Source: Streptomyces sp. HNM0575
Lineage (GTDB): Bacteria > Actinomycetota > Actinomycetes > Streptomycetales > Streptomycetaceae
DNA length: 64,000 nt
Direction of reading: 5' to 3'
Assembly (NCBI RefSeq): GCF_012726265.1
Contig: NZ_JAASAG010000006.1
Location: 1-64,000, forward strand
The notes under the pieces were generated by a model, which was not told where the DNA came from, made no database searches, and was given only the letters and a program-made list of their open reading frames with translations. Below, piece after piece: positions 42,588-50,677 of the stretch (its first letter is position 1; the number at the start of each line of letters is the position of its first letter). The position numbers and the translations under genes were made by a program.

Positions 42588-44075
42588 ACTCCCCCCGGCC
42601 GGGCCGGTGTTGCCGGACGAGACAGGCGCCGGGGCGGTGGTGTCGTCCTCGCCGATCCTCGTCAGGTCCCGCTTGCTGGTCTCCTTGGCGCACGCGATCG
42701 CGATCACGGTGATCAGCGCGGCGGCGATGACGTACAGCGCGATCGGCGTCGAGCTGCCGTAGTCCGCGAGCAGCGCGGTCGCGATCATCGGCGCGGGCGC
42801 CCCCGCCGCCACCGACGAGAACTGCGCGCCGATCGACGCACCGGAGTAGCGCAGCCTGGTGGCGAACAGCTCGGAGAAGAACGCCGCCTGCGGCGCGTAC
42901 ATCGCACCGTGCAGGATCAGCCCCACCATCACGGCGAGCACGATGGCGCCGAAGCTCCTGGTGTTCAGCAGCTCGAAGAACGGGAAGACCCACAGGCCGG
43001 TGCCGATCGCGCCGAGCAGATAGACCGGCCGCCGACCGACGCGGTCGGAGAGCGCACCCCAGGCGGGGATGACCGCGAAGTGCACCGCGGAGGAGATCAG
43101 CACCGCGTTGAGCGCCGTCTGCTGCGACAGCTTCAGCTCGCTCGTGGCGTAGACGAGGATGAAGGCCGTGATGACGTAGAAGGTGATGTTCTCCGCCATG
43201 CGCGCGCCCATGGCGATGAGCACGTCCTTCCAGTGGAAGCGCAGCACCGCGATCAGCGGCATCTTCTCCACCTGCTCGTCGCCGCTGAGCTTCGCGGCCT
43301 CCGCCTTGCGGGCCTCCGCGCGCTCGCGGGCCTCCTTGAAGACCGGCGACTCGTCGACCGCGAGCCGTATCCACAGCCCGATGCCGACCAGCACGCCCGA
43401 CAGCAGGAACGGCACCCGCCAGCCCCAGCCCATGAACGCGGCGTCCGACAGCACCGCGGTCAGCACCGCCAGCACGGCCGTCGCCAGCAACTGGCCCGCG
43501 GGCGCGCCCGTCTGCGGCCACGAGGCCCAGAAGCCGCGCCGCCTCGCGTCCCCGTGCTCGGAGACCAGCAGCACCGCGCCGCCCCACTCGCCGCCGAGCG
43601 CGAAGCCCTGCACCAGGCGCAGCGTCGTCAGCAGTACGGGCGCGAAGGAGCCGATCGCGGCGTACGTCGGCAGCAGCCCGATGGCGAACGTCGCGCCGCC
43701 CATCAGCAGCAGGCTGAGGACCAGCAGCTTCTTGCGGCCGATCCGGTCGCCGTAGTGCCCGAATACGAGGGCGCCGACGGGCCGGGCGGCGAAGCCGACG
43801 GCATAGGTGAGGAACGCGAGCAGCGTGCCGACGAGCGGATCGGAGTCCGGGAAGAAGAGCTTGTTGAAGACGAGCGCCGCGGCCGAGCCGTAGAGGAAGA
43901 AGTCGTACCACTCGATCGTCGTGCCGATGAGGCTGGCGGCGACGATGCGGCGCAGCGACGAGGACGACGAAGGCGAAGCCGGGACCGGGGCCGGGACCGG
44001 CGTCGACGGGTCGGGCGACGAGGACGCGGACGACGGCGTCCTGCTCTTGTCAGCTGGGGAGTTCTCGGGGGTCAT
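42549..44075 (-). CDS. MFS metabolite:H+ symporter (MHS family)
   Basis: 508 residues with about 12 helices after a Pro/Ser-rich cytoplasmic start. The MHS signature is clear: SLIGTTIEWYDFFLYGSAAA, LFFPDSDPLVGTLLAFLTYA, GHYGDRIGRKKLLV (A-like loop motif), and RLVQGFALGGEWGGAVLLV. MHS carriers import metabolites such as shikimate, proline betaine or hydroxy acids. A leaderless start is likely (TACGGT, rc of 44082-44087, six bases before the ATG). CGCCACAT at its expected -35 matches the bdhA dyad half, so 3-hydroxybutyrate is a plausible substrate. Convergent with the GAF/PucR gene by a 39-base overlap. Confidence 0.9.
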   Translation of the reverse strand: MTPENSPADKSRTPSSASSSPDPSTPVPAPVPASPSSSSSLRRIVAASLIGTTIEWYDFFLYGSAAALVFNKLFFPDSDPLVGTLLAFLTYAVGFAARPVGALVFGHYGDRIGRKKLLVLSLLLMGGATFAIGLLPTYAAIGSFAPVLLTTLRLVQGFALGGEWGGAVLLVSEHGDARRRGFWASWPQTGAPAGQLLATAVLAVLTAVLSDAAFMGWGWRVPFLLSGVLVGIGLWIRLAVDESPVFKEARERAEARKAEAAKLSGDEQVEKMPLIAVLRFHWKDVLIAMGARMAENITFYVITAFILVYATSELKLSQQTALNAVLISSAVHFAVIPAWGALSDRVGRRPVYLLGAIGTGLWVFPFFELLNTRSFGAIVLAVMVGLILHGAMYAPQAAFFSELFATRLRYSGASIGAQFSSVAAGAPAPMIATALLADYGSSTPIALYVIAAALITVIAIACAKETSKRDLTRIGEDDTTAPAPVSSGNTGPAGGSSAPDRSREAVQP

Positions 44076-44197
44076 GGCGTGACCGTAGGGACGAACCGGC
44101 CACCGCCACATGTGCTCGGGGGCCACAGCCGACCGCCCGGATATCGCCTCCGGACACACCGGCGGGCCCGGCCGGCACACACAGTAGGGTGCTTCGC

Positions 44198-44956
44198 ATG
44201 GCCGACGCACCGTACAAGCTGATCCTCCTCCGGCACGGAGAGAGCGAGTGGAACGCGAAGAACCTGTTCACCGGCTGGGTGGACGTGAACCTCACCGAGA
44301 AGGGCGAGAAGGAGGCGGTCCGCGGCGGCGAGTTGATCAAGGACGCGGGGCTGCTCCCCGACGTCCTGCACACCTCCGTGCAGAAGCGGGCCATCCGCAC
44401 CGCACAGCTCGCGCTGGAGGCCGCCGACCGGCTGTGGATCCCGGTCCGCCGCTCCTGGCGCCTCAACGAACGCCACTACGGCGCCCTTCAGGGCAAGGAC
44501 AAGGCGCAGATCCGTGACGAGTTCGGCGAGGAGCAGTTCATGCTGTGGCGCCGCTCGTACGACACCCCGCCGCCCGAACTGCCCGACGGCTCCGAGTACT
44601 CGCAGAGCGACGACCCGCGCTACGCCGGCGTCCCGAGCGAACTGCGGCCGCGCACCGAGTGCCTCAAGGACGTCGTGGGCCGCATGCTGCCGTACTGGTT
44701 CGACGGCATGATCCCGGACCTCCTCGCCGGCCGCACCGTGCTGGCCGCCGCGCACGGCAACTCCCTGCGCGCCCTCGTGAAGCACCTCGACGGCGTCTCC
44801 GACGAGGACATCGCGGGCCTCAACATCCCCACGGGCATCCCGCTCTTCTACGAGCTGGACGCGGACTTCCACCCCGTGAAGCCGGGCGGCACCTACCTCG
44901 ACCCGGAGGCGGCGAAGGCCGCGATCGAGGCCGTGAAGAACCAGGGCAAGAAGTAG
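44198..44956 (+). CDS. gpmA: 2,3-bisphosphoglycerate-dependent phosphoglycerate mutase
   Basis: 252 residues. The catalytic His is in LILLRHGESEWNAKNLFTGW, the Glu in RLNERHYGALQGKDKAQI, and the second His in AAAHGNSLRALVKHLDGVSD. It interconverts 3- and 2-phosphoglycerate in glycolysis. ATG 44198 is the expected start: TAGGGT (44185-44190) lies seven bases upstream, so it is probably leaderless; the in-frame GTG at 44189 is inside the promoter. Two stem-loops follow the stop codon. Confidence 0.97.
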   Translation: MADAPYKLILLRHGESEWNAKNLFTGWVDVNLTEKGEKEAVRGGELIKDAGLLPDVLHTSVQKRAIRTAQLALEAADRLWIPVRRSWRLNERHYGALQGKDKAQIRDEFGEEQFMLWRRSYDTPPPELPDGSEYSQSDDPRYAGVPSELRPRTECLKDVVGRMLPYWFDGMIPDLLAGRTVLAAAHGNSLRALVKHLDGVSDEDIAGLNIPTGIPLFYELDADFHPVKPGGTYLDPEAAKAAIEAVKNQGKK

Positions 44957-44961
44957 CCGAC

Positions 44962-45002
44962 GGCACGGCAACTCCCGGGCGGCGTCCGGGTGTTGCCGTG
45001 CC
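44962..45002. terminator. Terminator 1 after gpmA
   Basis: GGCACGGCAAC (44962-44972) and GTTGCCGTGCC (44992-45002) pair perfectly, with an inner CCCGG/CCGGG stem. Six bases after the gpmA stop codon. Confidence 0.85.
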
Positions 45003-45040
45003 CGAGTCCTTGCCGTGCCCGCGCAGCCGCGGGACGAGCT

Positions 45041-45076
45041 GAGGGCCCTGCCTCGTCGAACCGGGCAGGGCCCTCA
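45041..45076. terminator. Terminator 2 between gpmA and the Cys-rich gene
   Basis: AGGGCCCTGCC (45042-45052) pairs with GGCAGGGCCCT (45064-45074). It lies between convergent genes and may serve both strands. Confidence 0.82.
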
Positions 45077-45131
45077 GCGGCTCATACGGGAACGGCCGCG
45101 GCCGCCGCGCGCCCGCCGCCGCTCCCCTGGG

Positions 45132-45281
45132 TCAGCCGCAGCAGCCGCCGCACTGACACGGGCCGCCGGACTGGCAACCGCAACCGCATCCCGGACCGCA
45201 CCCGCATGCCCCCAGTACGTGCAGGGTCGGCCGGTCCTCCGACCGCGCGGGGGCCGGGACCGGATCGTTGTGATCAGCCAT
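45132..45281 (-). CDS. 49-residue cysteine-rich peptide (metallothionein-like)
   Basis: ATG 45281 is chosen because GAGAGGAGGG lies about 5 bases upstream; the frame stays open further left. Residues 1-26 are Asp/Pro/Arg-rich (MADHNDPVPAPARSEDRP). The last 22 residues hold nine cysteines in mostly CxC and CxxC spacing: CGCGPGCGCGC, then CQCGGCCG. This resembles a metal-binding tail. It has no signal peptide. It sits between gpmA and phoU, and I know no named family. It may be a zinc, copper or metal storage peptide, or a scaffold for a cofactor. Confidence 0.66.
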   Translation of the reverse strand: MADHNDPVPAPARSEDRPTLHVLGACGCGPGCGCGCQSGGPCQCGGCCG

Positions 45282-45472
45282 GACTTCCCTCCTCTCCCTC
45301 CCCGGGTCTTCTCCCCACATTCCGGATCCCGGGGCGGGCGCATCAAGGGCGCGTCGGTGCACGAGGAGTCAACTCCCCGGCAGCGCACGGCCGTTGGCCC
45401 AGCGCACGGGCGTCGGCAGGGCCCGTACGGAACCTCGGGCCCGGTATCGAGAAGCCTGGTAGCGCGCGCCAT

Positions 45473-45500
45473 CAGGCCCGTACGAACAGGCCCGTACGAA
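45473..45500. repeat. Tandem 14-base CAGGCCCGTACGAA duplication
   Basis: Two perfect adjacent copies just beyond the phoU stop codon (minus strand). The region 45282-45504 holds otherwise the Cys-rich gene leader and no other gene. Confidence 0.8.
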
Positions 45501-45504
45501 CCGC

Positions 45505-46203
45505 TCAGGCGCTCTCGACGGGAGCCGTGCCGTCCTCGGCGGCCTCCGCCGGGTCCAGCTCGTCGGCGTAGTCGCCGGTGACGAGGTAGACGACGCGGCG
45601 CGCCACCGAGACCGCGTGGTCCGCGAAGCGCTCGTAGTAGCGGCCGAGCAGCGTCACGTCCACGGCCGTCTCGATCCCGTGGTGCCAGCGGTCGTCCATC
45701 AGGTGCTGGAAGAGCGTGCGGTGCAGGTCGTCCATGGTGTCGTCGTCCTGCTCCAGCTGCATCGCCAGATCGACGTCCTTGGTGATGATCACCTCCGCGG
45801 CCTTCGCCATCAGCCGCTGCGCCAGCTGCCCCATCTCGAGCAGCGTCGCCTGAAGGTCGCTCGGTACGGGCGAGTCGGGGAACCGCAGCCGCGCGACCTT
45901 GGCGACGTGCTGCGCCAGGTCGCCCGAGCGTTCCAGGTCGGCGCTCATCCGCAGCGAGGTGACCACTATCCGCAGGTCGGTCGCCACCGGCTGCTGGCGG
46001 GCGAGCAGCTGGATGGCGCGGGTCTCCAGGTCGCGCTGGATGTCGTCGACCTTCTCGTCCGCGGCGATGACGCTCTCGGCCAGCTTCAGGTCCGCGTCCA
46101 GCATCGCCGTCGTGGCGCGGCCGATCGCAGAGCCCACGAACCTGGCCATGTCGACCAGGCTGTCGCTGATCGAGTCCAGCTCCTCGTGGTACGCGTCACG
46201 CAT
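45505..46203 (-). CDS. phoU: PhoU, negative modulator of phosphate signalling
   Basis: 232 residues, two three-helix bundles: MRDAYHEELDSISDSLVDMA, ARQQPVATDLRIVVTSLRMS with the E/DxxxD metal sites (MRDAYHEELD and the DLERSGDLAQHVAK helix), and YYERFADHAVSVARRVVYLV in the second half. It links the Pst transporter to PhoR. GGGAAGGAC is about 5 bases before the ATG. It is divergent from phoR-phoP across the PHO box at 46318-46350, a layout known from S. coelicolor. Confidence 0.95.
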   Translation of the reverse strand: MRDAYHEELDSISDSLVDMARFVGSAIGRATTAMLDADLKLAESVIAADEKVDDIQRDLETRAIQLLARQQPVATDLRIVVTSLRMSADLERSGDLAQHVAKVARLRFPDSPVPSDLQATLLEMGQLAQRLMAKAAEVIITKDVDLAMQLEQDDDTMDDLHRTLFQHLMDDRWHHGIETAVDVTLLGRYYERFADHAVSVARRVVYLVTGDYADELDPAEAAEDGTAPVESA

Positions 46204-46317
46204 GGCTGTCCTTCCCTCGCATGTTCTCTCTCCAGGGGGCCCGCAGGCCGGGCGGTATCAGGCCTCGGCGCCCTCCACGCTCCCACGCTCGGTCCGCAAT
46301 GCGTCCGTCGCCGACCT

Positions 46318-46350
46318 CATGAGTGAATCGGCCCCGACCTCGAGGTGAAC
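46318..46350 (-). promoter_or_regulatory. Three-unit PHO box between phoU and phoR
   Basis: Read on the minus strand, three contiguous 11-base direct-repeat units are GTTCACCTCGA (46340-46350), GGTCGGGGCCG (46329-46339) and ATTCACTCATG (46318-46328). The first and third match the PhoP consensus GTTCACC well; the middle is degenerate. The divergent promoters of phoU and phoR-phoP should both be controlled here. Confidence 0.8.
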
Positions 46351-46422
46351 TCTGGGAGACGAGTGTCCGAGGTCTCCCGCTTCCCATGGGGTGCTGTCGG
46401 CGGGCGCGCATAGCCTGGAGGC

Positions 46423-48096
46423 ATGAACGTGAACGCGGCGGTCGCCGCAGCGGCGGCGATCGCCGGGGTGCTCACCGGCGTCATCGCGATGCTGGCGTTC
46501 CGCTGGAGTGAGCGCGACCAGGCCCGCCCCACCCGCTCTTCGCTGCACATCGAGGCCGTGCTGCCCCCGGGCGTCGACACGGTGCTGTCGGTGCTGCGCT
46601 CCTCCGCGGTCGTGCTGGACGAGGCCGACGAAGTGGTCAAGGCCAGCTCCGCCGCGTACGCCCTCGGGCTCGTGCGGGGCGGCACGCTCGCCGTCGAGCC
46701 CATGCTGAAGATGGCCCGCGACACCAGGCGGGACGGAGAGATACGCCAGGTCGACCTGGACCTTCCGCGCAGGGGCACGGGCCGCGGAGAGGCCCTGGCC
46801 GTCTCCGCCCGCGTGGCACCGCTGGGCTCCAGGCTCGTGCTGCTGTTGGTCGAGGACATGACCGAGGCCCGCCGCATCGAGGCCGTGCGGCGCGACTTCG
46901 TCGCGAACGTGAGCCATGAGCTGAAGACCCCCGTCGGTGCCCTCTCGCTGCTCTCCGAGGCGGTGCTGGACGCCGCGGACGACCCGGAGGCGGTCGAGCG
47001 CTTCGCCGGCCGCATGCAGTACGAGTCGACGCGGCTTACGAGCCTCGTCCAGGAGCTGATCGACCTCTCCCGCGTGCAGAACGACGATCCGCTGGGCGAC
47101 TCGGAGCGCGTCGGCGTGGACGAGCTGATGGCGGAGGCCATCGACCGCTGCCGCCAGTCCGCGGGCAGCAAGCACATCACCCTCGTCGCGGGCCGTACGG
47201 GCACGGACACCGGCGACGAGGGGCTCCACGTATGGGGCAACCGGAGCCAGCTGGCCGCCGCCCTCGGCAACCTCGTCGAGAACGCCGTGAACTACTCGCC
47301 CGCCCGCACCCGCGTCGGCATCGCCGGGCGAAGGGTGGCGGCACCCGGCGGGGACCTCATCGAGATATCCGTGAGCGACCAGGGCATCGGAATCTCCGAG
47401 CGGGACAAGGAGCGCGTCTTCGAGCGCTTCTACCGGGTGGACCCGGCCCGCTCGCGCGCCACCGGCGGCACGGGCCTCGGGCTCGCCATCGTCAAGCACG
47501 TGGCCGCGTCGCACGGCGGCGAGGTCACGGTGTGGAGCGCCGAGGGGCAGGGCTCCACCTTCACGCTGCGGCTGCCCGAGTCGGGCCACGCGCGCAGCCG
47601 CGCGGAGGCGCACGCCCGCGGCCGCCGTCCCCAGGGGCTCGTCGAAGGGCCGGCGGACCTCGAGGACGCCGACGAGCTGGACGGCACCGAGGACCTGGAC
47701 GGCAACGCCGGCCCGGACTGCGGCGCCCCCGACGAAGCGGAGGTTCCGGACCGCCCGTACGGGCGTCTCCACGAGCCCCGCGGCCTCCGCCCCGCCGAGG
47801 TCTCCCGAGATCCCGCGGACGCCTCCGCGGCTGCCTCCGCACATCCCGGCGACACCGCTTACCCCCGTGACCCGGCGAAGGCCGGCAAGCGCACCAAGGG
47901 CTCCGGCCCCGGGCACCTGCCCGGCGGCCCGGGCGACCCACCGGCGGCTCCGCCTCCCGCGCCCGCCTCTTACTCCGCTTCCGCTTCCCGTTCCTCTTCT
48001 CCCCGCCCCTCTCCTCCCCGTTCCTCCACTTCACCGTTCTCATCGCCGCGCGGACTGCCGCGCGCCCCTGAAACCGCCCCGGAGGTCCTCCCGTGA
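46423..48096 (+). CDS. phoR: PhoR, phosphate-sensing histidine kinase
   Basis: 557 residues. One TM helix (about 5-26, VAAAAAIAGVLTGVIAMLAF), a PAS-like linker, then HisKA with His165 (FVANVSHELKTPVGALSLLS) and ATPase motifs NLVENAVNYSPA, SVSDQGIGISERD and TGLGLAIVKHVA. From about residue 385 a 170-residue tail rich in Asp, Glu, Pro and Ser extends beyond known PhoR proteins, which by memory end near 425. The tail ends in a polypyrimidine-coded Ser/Pro stretch (47961-48041). TAGCCT and GGAGG both lie close to the ATG. Its GTGA overlap couples phoP. Confidence 0.93.
   Translation: MNVNAAVAAAAAIAGVLTGVIAMLAFRWSERDQARPTRSSLHIEAVLPPGVDTVLSVLRSSAVVLDEADEVVKASSAAYALGLVRGGTLAVEPMLKMARDTRRDGEIRQVDLDLPRRGTGRGEALAVSARVAPLGSRLVLLLVEDMTEARRIEAVRRDFVANVSHELKTPVGALSLLSEAVLDAADDPEAVERFAGRMQYESTRLTSLVQELIDLSRVQNDDPLGDSERVGVDELMAEAIDRCRQSAGSKHITLVAGRTGTDTGDEGLHVWGNRSQLAAALGNLVENAVNYSPARTRVGIAGRRVAAPGGDLIEISVSDQGIGISERDKERVFERFYRVDPARSRATGGTGLGLAIVKHVAASHGGEVTVWSAEGQGSTFTLRLPESGHARSRAEAHARGRRPQGLVEGPADLEDADELDGTEDLDGNAGPDCGAPDEAEVPDRPYGRLHEPRGLRPAEVSRDPADASAAASAHPGDTAYPRDPAKAGKRTKGSGPGHLPGGPGDPPAAPPPAPASYSASASRSSSPRPSPPRSSTSPFSSPRGLPRAPETAPEVLP
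47961..48041. repeat. Polypyrimidine tract in the end of phoR
   Basis: About 80 bases almost all C or T on the plus strand, with TTCC and TCCC units, code for Ser/Pro-rich residues. It lies just before the phoP start. Such tracts could form triplex structures or stall polymerase. Confidence 0.65.
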
Positions 48097-48773
48097 CCCG
48101 AGTGCTCGTCGTCGAGGACGAGGAATCGTTCAGCGACGCACTGTCGTACATGCTCCGCAAGGAAGGCTTCGAGGTAGCCGTCGCGTCCACAGGCCCCGAC
48201 GGGCTGGACGAGTTCGAGCGGAACGGCGCCGACCTGGTCCTGCTCGACCTGATGCTGCCGGGCCTGCCCGGCACCGAGGTCTGCCGCCAGCTGCGCGGCC
48301 GCTCCAACGTCCCCGTCATCATGGTCACCGCCAAGGACAGCGAGATCGACAAGGTCGTCGGCCTGGAGATAGGAGCCGACGACTACGTGACCAAGCCCTT
48401 CTCCTCACGCGAACTGGTCGCCCGGGTAAGGGCGGTGCTGCGCCGCCAGGGCGAGCCGGAGGAGGTCACTCCGGCGGCCCTTGAGGCCGGTCCGGTCCGC
48501 ATGGACGTCGACCGCCACGTCGTCACGGTCGACGGCGACAAGATCGACCTCCCGCTCAAGGAGTTCGACCTGCTGGAGATGCTGCTGCGCAACGCCGGCC
48601 GGGTGCTGACCCGGATGCAGCTGATCGACCGCGTCTGGGGCGCGGACTACGTGGGCGACACCAAGACCCTCGACGTCCACGTCAAGCGTCTCCGCGCGAA
48701 GATCGAGCCGGACCCCGGAGCCCCCCGCTTCCTGGTGACGGTGCGGGGCCTGGGCTACAAGTTCGAGCCCTAG
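48093..48773 (+). CDS. phoP: PhoP, response regulator of the phosphate regulon
   Basis: 226 residues. The receiver has EDEE at its start, Asp52 in LVLLDLMLPGLPG, Thr in VTAKDSEIDKVV and Lys in DDYVTKPFSSRE. The winged helix includes RHVVTVDGDKIDLPLKEFDL, VWGADYVGDTKTLDVHVKRL and RGLGYKFEP. GTG 48093 overlaps the phoR stop codon. PhoP binds PHO boxes upstream of phosphate, ppk and antibiotic genes. A bidirectional terminator follows at 48852. Confidence 0.96.
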   Translation: MTRVLVVEDEESFSDALSYMLRKEGFEVAVASTGPDGLDEFERNGADLVLLDLMLPGLPGTEVCRQLRGRSNVPVIMVTAKDSEIDKVVGLEIGADDYVTKPFSSRELVARVRAVLRRQGEPEEVTPAALEAGPVRMDVDRHVVTVDGDKIDLPLKEFDLLEMLLRNAGRVLTRMQLIDRVWGADYVGDTKTLDVHVKRLRAKIEPDPGAPRFLVTVRGLGYKFEP

Positions 48774-48851
48774 ACCGCGGGAGCCACGGCCCGCAACACC
48801 GCGCCGCAGCCCATGAGTTCGCGAACCCGGCGAACTCCCCGGCACACGCCG

Positions 48852-48888
48852 AAGGCCCCGCCCGTACGACTCGTACGGGCGGGGCCTT
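48852..48888. terminator. 18-base-pair stem-loop between phoP and convergent lipoprotein gene
   Basis: AAGGCCCCGCCCGTACGA (48852-48869) pairs perfectly with TCGTACGGGCGGGGCCTT (48871-48888). The loop is one base, with paired TTCGG/GAAGG ends, so it should fold on both strands. Confidence 0.85.
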
Positions 48889-48941
48889 CGGCGTCTGGGC
48901 GCAGCCGCAGCCGCGCAGTCAGGGGCTGCCGGGACGGGCGC

Positions 48942-49640
48942 TCAGTGCGCCCCGTCCGCGTGCTCCGCGTCGGAGCCGCTCGGCGACGCGGACTCCGAGG
49001 CGTCCTCCTGCCCCTTCCCGGCCTTCTCGTCCGAGGAGTTCTCACCGGCGGGGCTGCCGGGCGACTCGGAGGCAGAGCCGGAGGGCGAACCCGAAGGCGT
49101 CGCGGAGGTCGTGCTCGGCGAAGGCGCGACCGTCGGGCCGAACTTCCTGTAGTCGCCGTGCGAGGGCACGACCGCAGCCCGCAGCGTCACCACTCCCGTA
49201 CGGCTCAGATCGAACGAGACCTGCTGCGCGTTGCCGTTTCGCACGCCCCGCATCTCTGCGCCCGGCGGGAGTTCGGCCGAGGCGTTGTCCTTGCCGCCGA
49301 GCGCGAGCGAACCGCCGGCCGGCACCGTCAGCGCCTTCTCGCCCTCGGCGGGCCGCAGCTTCACACGCTCACCGGTGCCCTTGACCTTTACCGACGTCAG
49401 GGTCTCGTCCTTCGTGCCCTGGTTGAAGATCCGGCCGGTCACGGCAGAGGGACCCTCCCCGGCAGCGGGCGTGATGATCGTCACGTTCTGGACCTTCACG
49501 GAGCCGACGGACGTCGCGGCGCTGTCCGGCTTGACCTCCAGCGTCTGCGCGTCGTGACCGGCTTCGCAGGCGGACAGTGTGACGACGGCGAGCGCGAGGA
49601 CTGTGGCGGCGAGGGTGCCGCGTCGAATGCTGCTGCTCAC
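48942..49640 (-). CDS. lipoprotein with DUF461/PCuAC-like core and acidic tail
   Basis: 232 residues. Signal peptide and lipobox LSAC are clear (RRGTLAATVLALAVVTLSAC). The core resembles a copper-chaperone-like sandwich (VQNVTIITPAAGEGPSAVTG, FNQGTKDETLTSV, PAEGEKALTVPAGGSLALGG), though the copper-binding Met/His set is not obvious. A 75-residue Ser/Asp/Glu/Ala tail with repeated SPSGS and SES units follows, probably a flexible linker. Known in Streptomyces as a conserved lipoprotein beside phoRP. The ligand is unknown. ATG at 49640. Confidence 0.78.
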   Translation of the reverse strand: MSSSIRRGTLAATVLALAVVTLSACEAGHDAQTLEVKPDSAATSVGSVKVQNVTIITPAAGEGPSAVTGRIFNQGTKDETLTSVKVKGTGERVKLRPAEGEKALTVPAGGSLALGGKDNASAELPPGAEMRGVRNGNAQQVSFDLSRTGVVTLRAAVVPSHGDYRKFGPTVAPSPSTTSATPSGSPSGSASESPGSPAGENSSDEKAGKGQEDASESASPSGSDAEHADGAH

Positions 49641-50194
49641 GGCGGCGGCAACTCCTGGGCGAGCTCTGGCGGCCGAACTACGAGCCGGTCGCGGGCGGAT
49701 ACGATCGACCGTCCGTAACGCGGTCGGTCTGTGGCGCGGTTCAGGTTACCGAGGGCTCCGCGGCGCCCCGCACCCGGCCCTCCCGCCGCGCGCCGTGCGG
49801 GCACTCGCGCACGCGGGGAGCACGCTCCCGCACAACAGGCCGGCCGGTTTCCGGGGTAAAGAATGCGAACGGCTTGTGAATTGATCAGCGGAACTGCTGA
49901 TCAATTCTTGGGAAAGTCCGTGAAGAGCCGAAGAGGGCCGAACGGGCGACGACTTACAGCAGGACAAAACGGACAGCAGATGCTTTCTGAAGCATCTTCT
50001 TCGGACGTGTCGGCCGTGTTTCGACGGGCGTACAGAAGTGCCCCCACCTGCGAATACCGTTCCCCCGCCGGTCTCCGCAGCACGTAACAGGGCCCCTTGT
50101 CAAGCCCCGAGATGCGGTCTGACCTGCGAAAACGCCATTCAGAAGAGCCCGATTCCGTGTTACTCTGGATAGCCACGGAAGGGGTACCTGACAC
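49641..50194. other. Intergenic region before carD, with a 12-base dyad
   Basis: 554 bases between divergent lipoprotein and carD genes. It holds the dyad at 49878-49907, a relatively A/T-rich run, and a possible carD promoter, TTCAGA (near 50136) to TACTCT (near 50160), with GGAAGGGG as the ribosome-binding site before ATG 50195. I see no gene. Confidence 0.6.
49878..49907. promoter_or_regulatory. A/T-rich perfect inverted repeat, 12-base arms
   Basis: GAATTGATCAGC (49878-49889) and GCTGATCAATTC (49896-49907) around GGAACT. It is strikingly A/T-rich for this chromosome and could be an operator or a terminator for the lipoprotein leader. Confidence 0.7.
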
Positions 50195-50677
50195 ATGACG
50201 TTCAAGGTTGGCGACACCGTGGTCTATCCCCATCACGGGGCCGCGCTGATCGAGGCTATCGAAACCCGCCAGATCAAAGGCGTGGACAAGACCTACTTGG
50301 TTCTGAAGGTTGCACAAGGCGACTTGACGGTTCGTGTGCCAGCGGACAATGCGGAGTTCGTCGGCGTGCGAGATGTGGTCGGTTCGGACGGGCTGGACAG
50401 GGTCTTCGAGGTGCTTCGCGCGCCGTACGCAGAGGAGCCGACCAACTGGTCCCGGCGCTACAAGGCGAACCTGGAGAAGCTCGCGTCCGGCGACGTGATC
50501 AAGGTGGCGGAGGTCGTGCGCGACCTGTGGCGCCGTGAGCGCGAGCGCGGACTCTCCGCCGGTGAGAAGAGGATGCTCGCCAAGGCCCGCCAGATCCTGG
50601 TGAGCGAGCTCGCTCTCGCGGAGAACACGAACGAGGACAAGGCCGAAGCGCTGCTCGACGAAGTCCTCGCGTCCTGA
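50195..50677 (+). CDS. carD: CarD-family RNA-polymerase-binding regulator
   Basis: 160 residues, the usual size. The N-terminal Tudor-like domain binds the RNA polymerase beta subunit (TFKVGDTVVYPHHGAALIEA, VDKTYLVLKVAQGDLTVRVP). The C-terminal helical DNA-binding part has the conserved NWSRRYKANLEKLASGDVIK and VVRDLWRRERERGLSAGEKR, with the Trp that wedges at the promoter. CarD stabilises open complexes and is essential in mycobacteria. GGAAGGGG lies about 10 bases before the ATG. The next genes, ispD-ispF, share the classic order carD-ispD-ispF-cysS. Confidence 0.97.
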   Translation: MTFKVGDTVVYPHHGAALIEAIETRQIKGVDKTYLVLKVAQGDLTVRVPADNAEFVGVRDVVGSDGLDRVFEVLRAPYAEEPTNWSRRYKANLEKLASGDVIKVAEVVRDLWRRERERGLSAGEKRMLAKARQILVSELALAENTNEDKAEALLDEVLAS

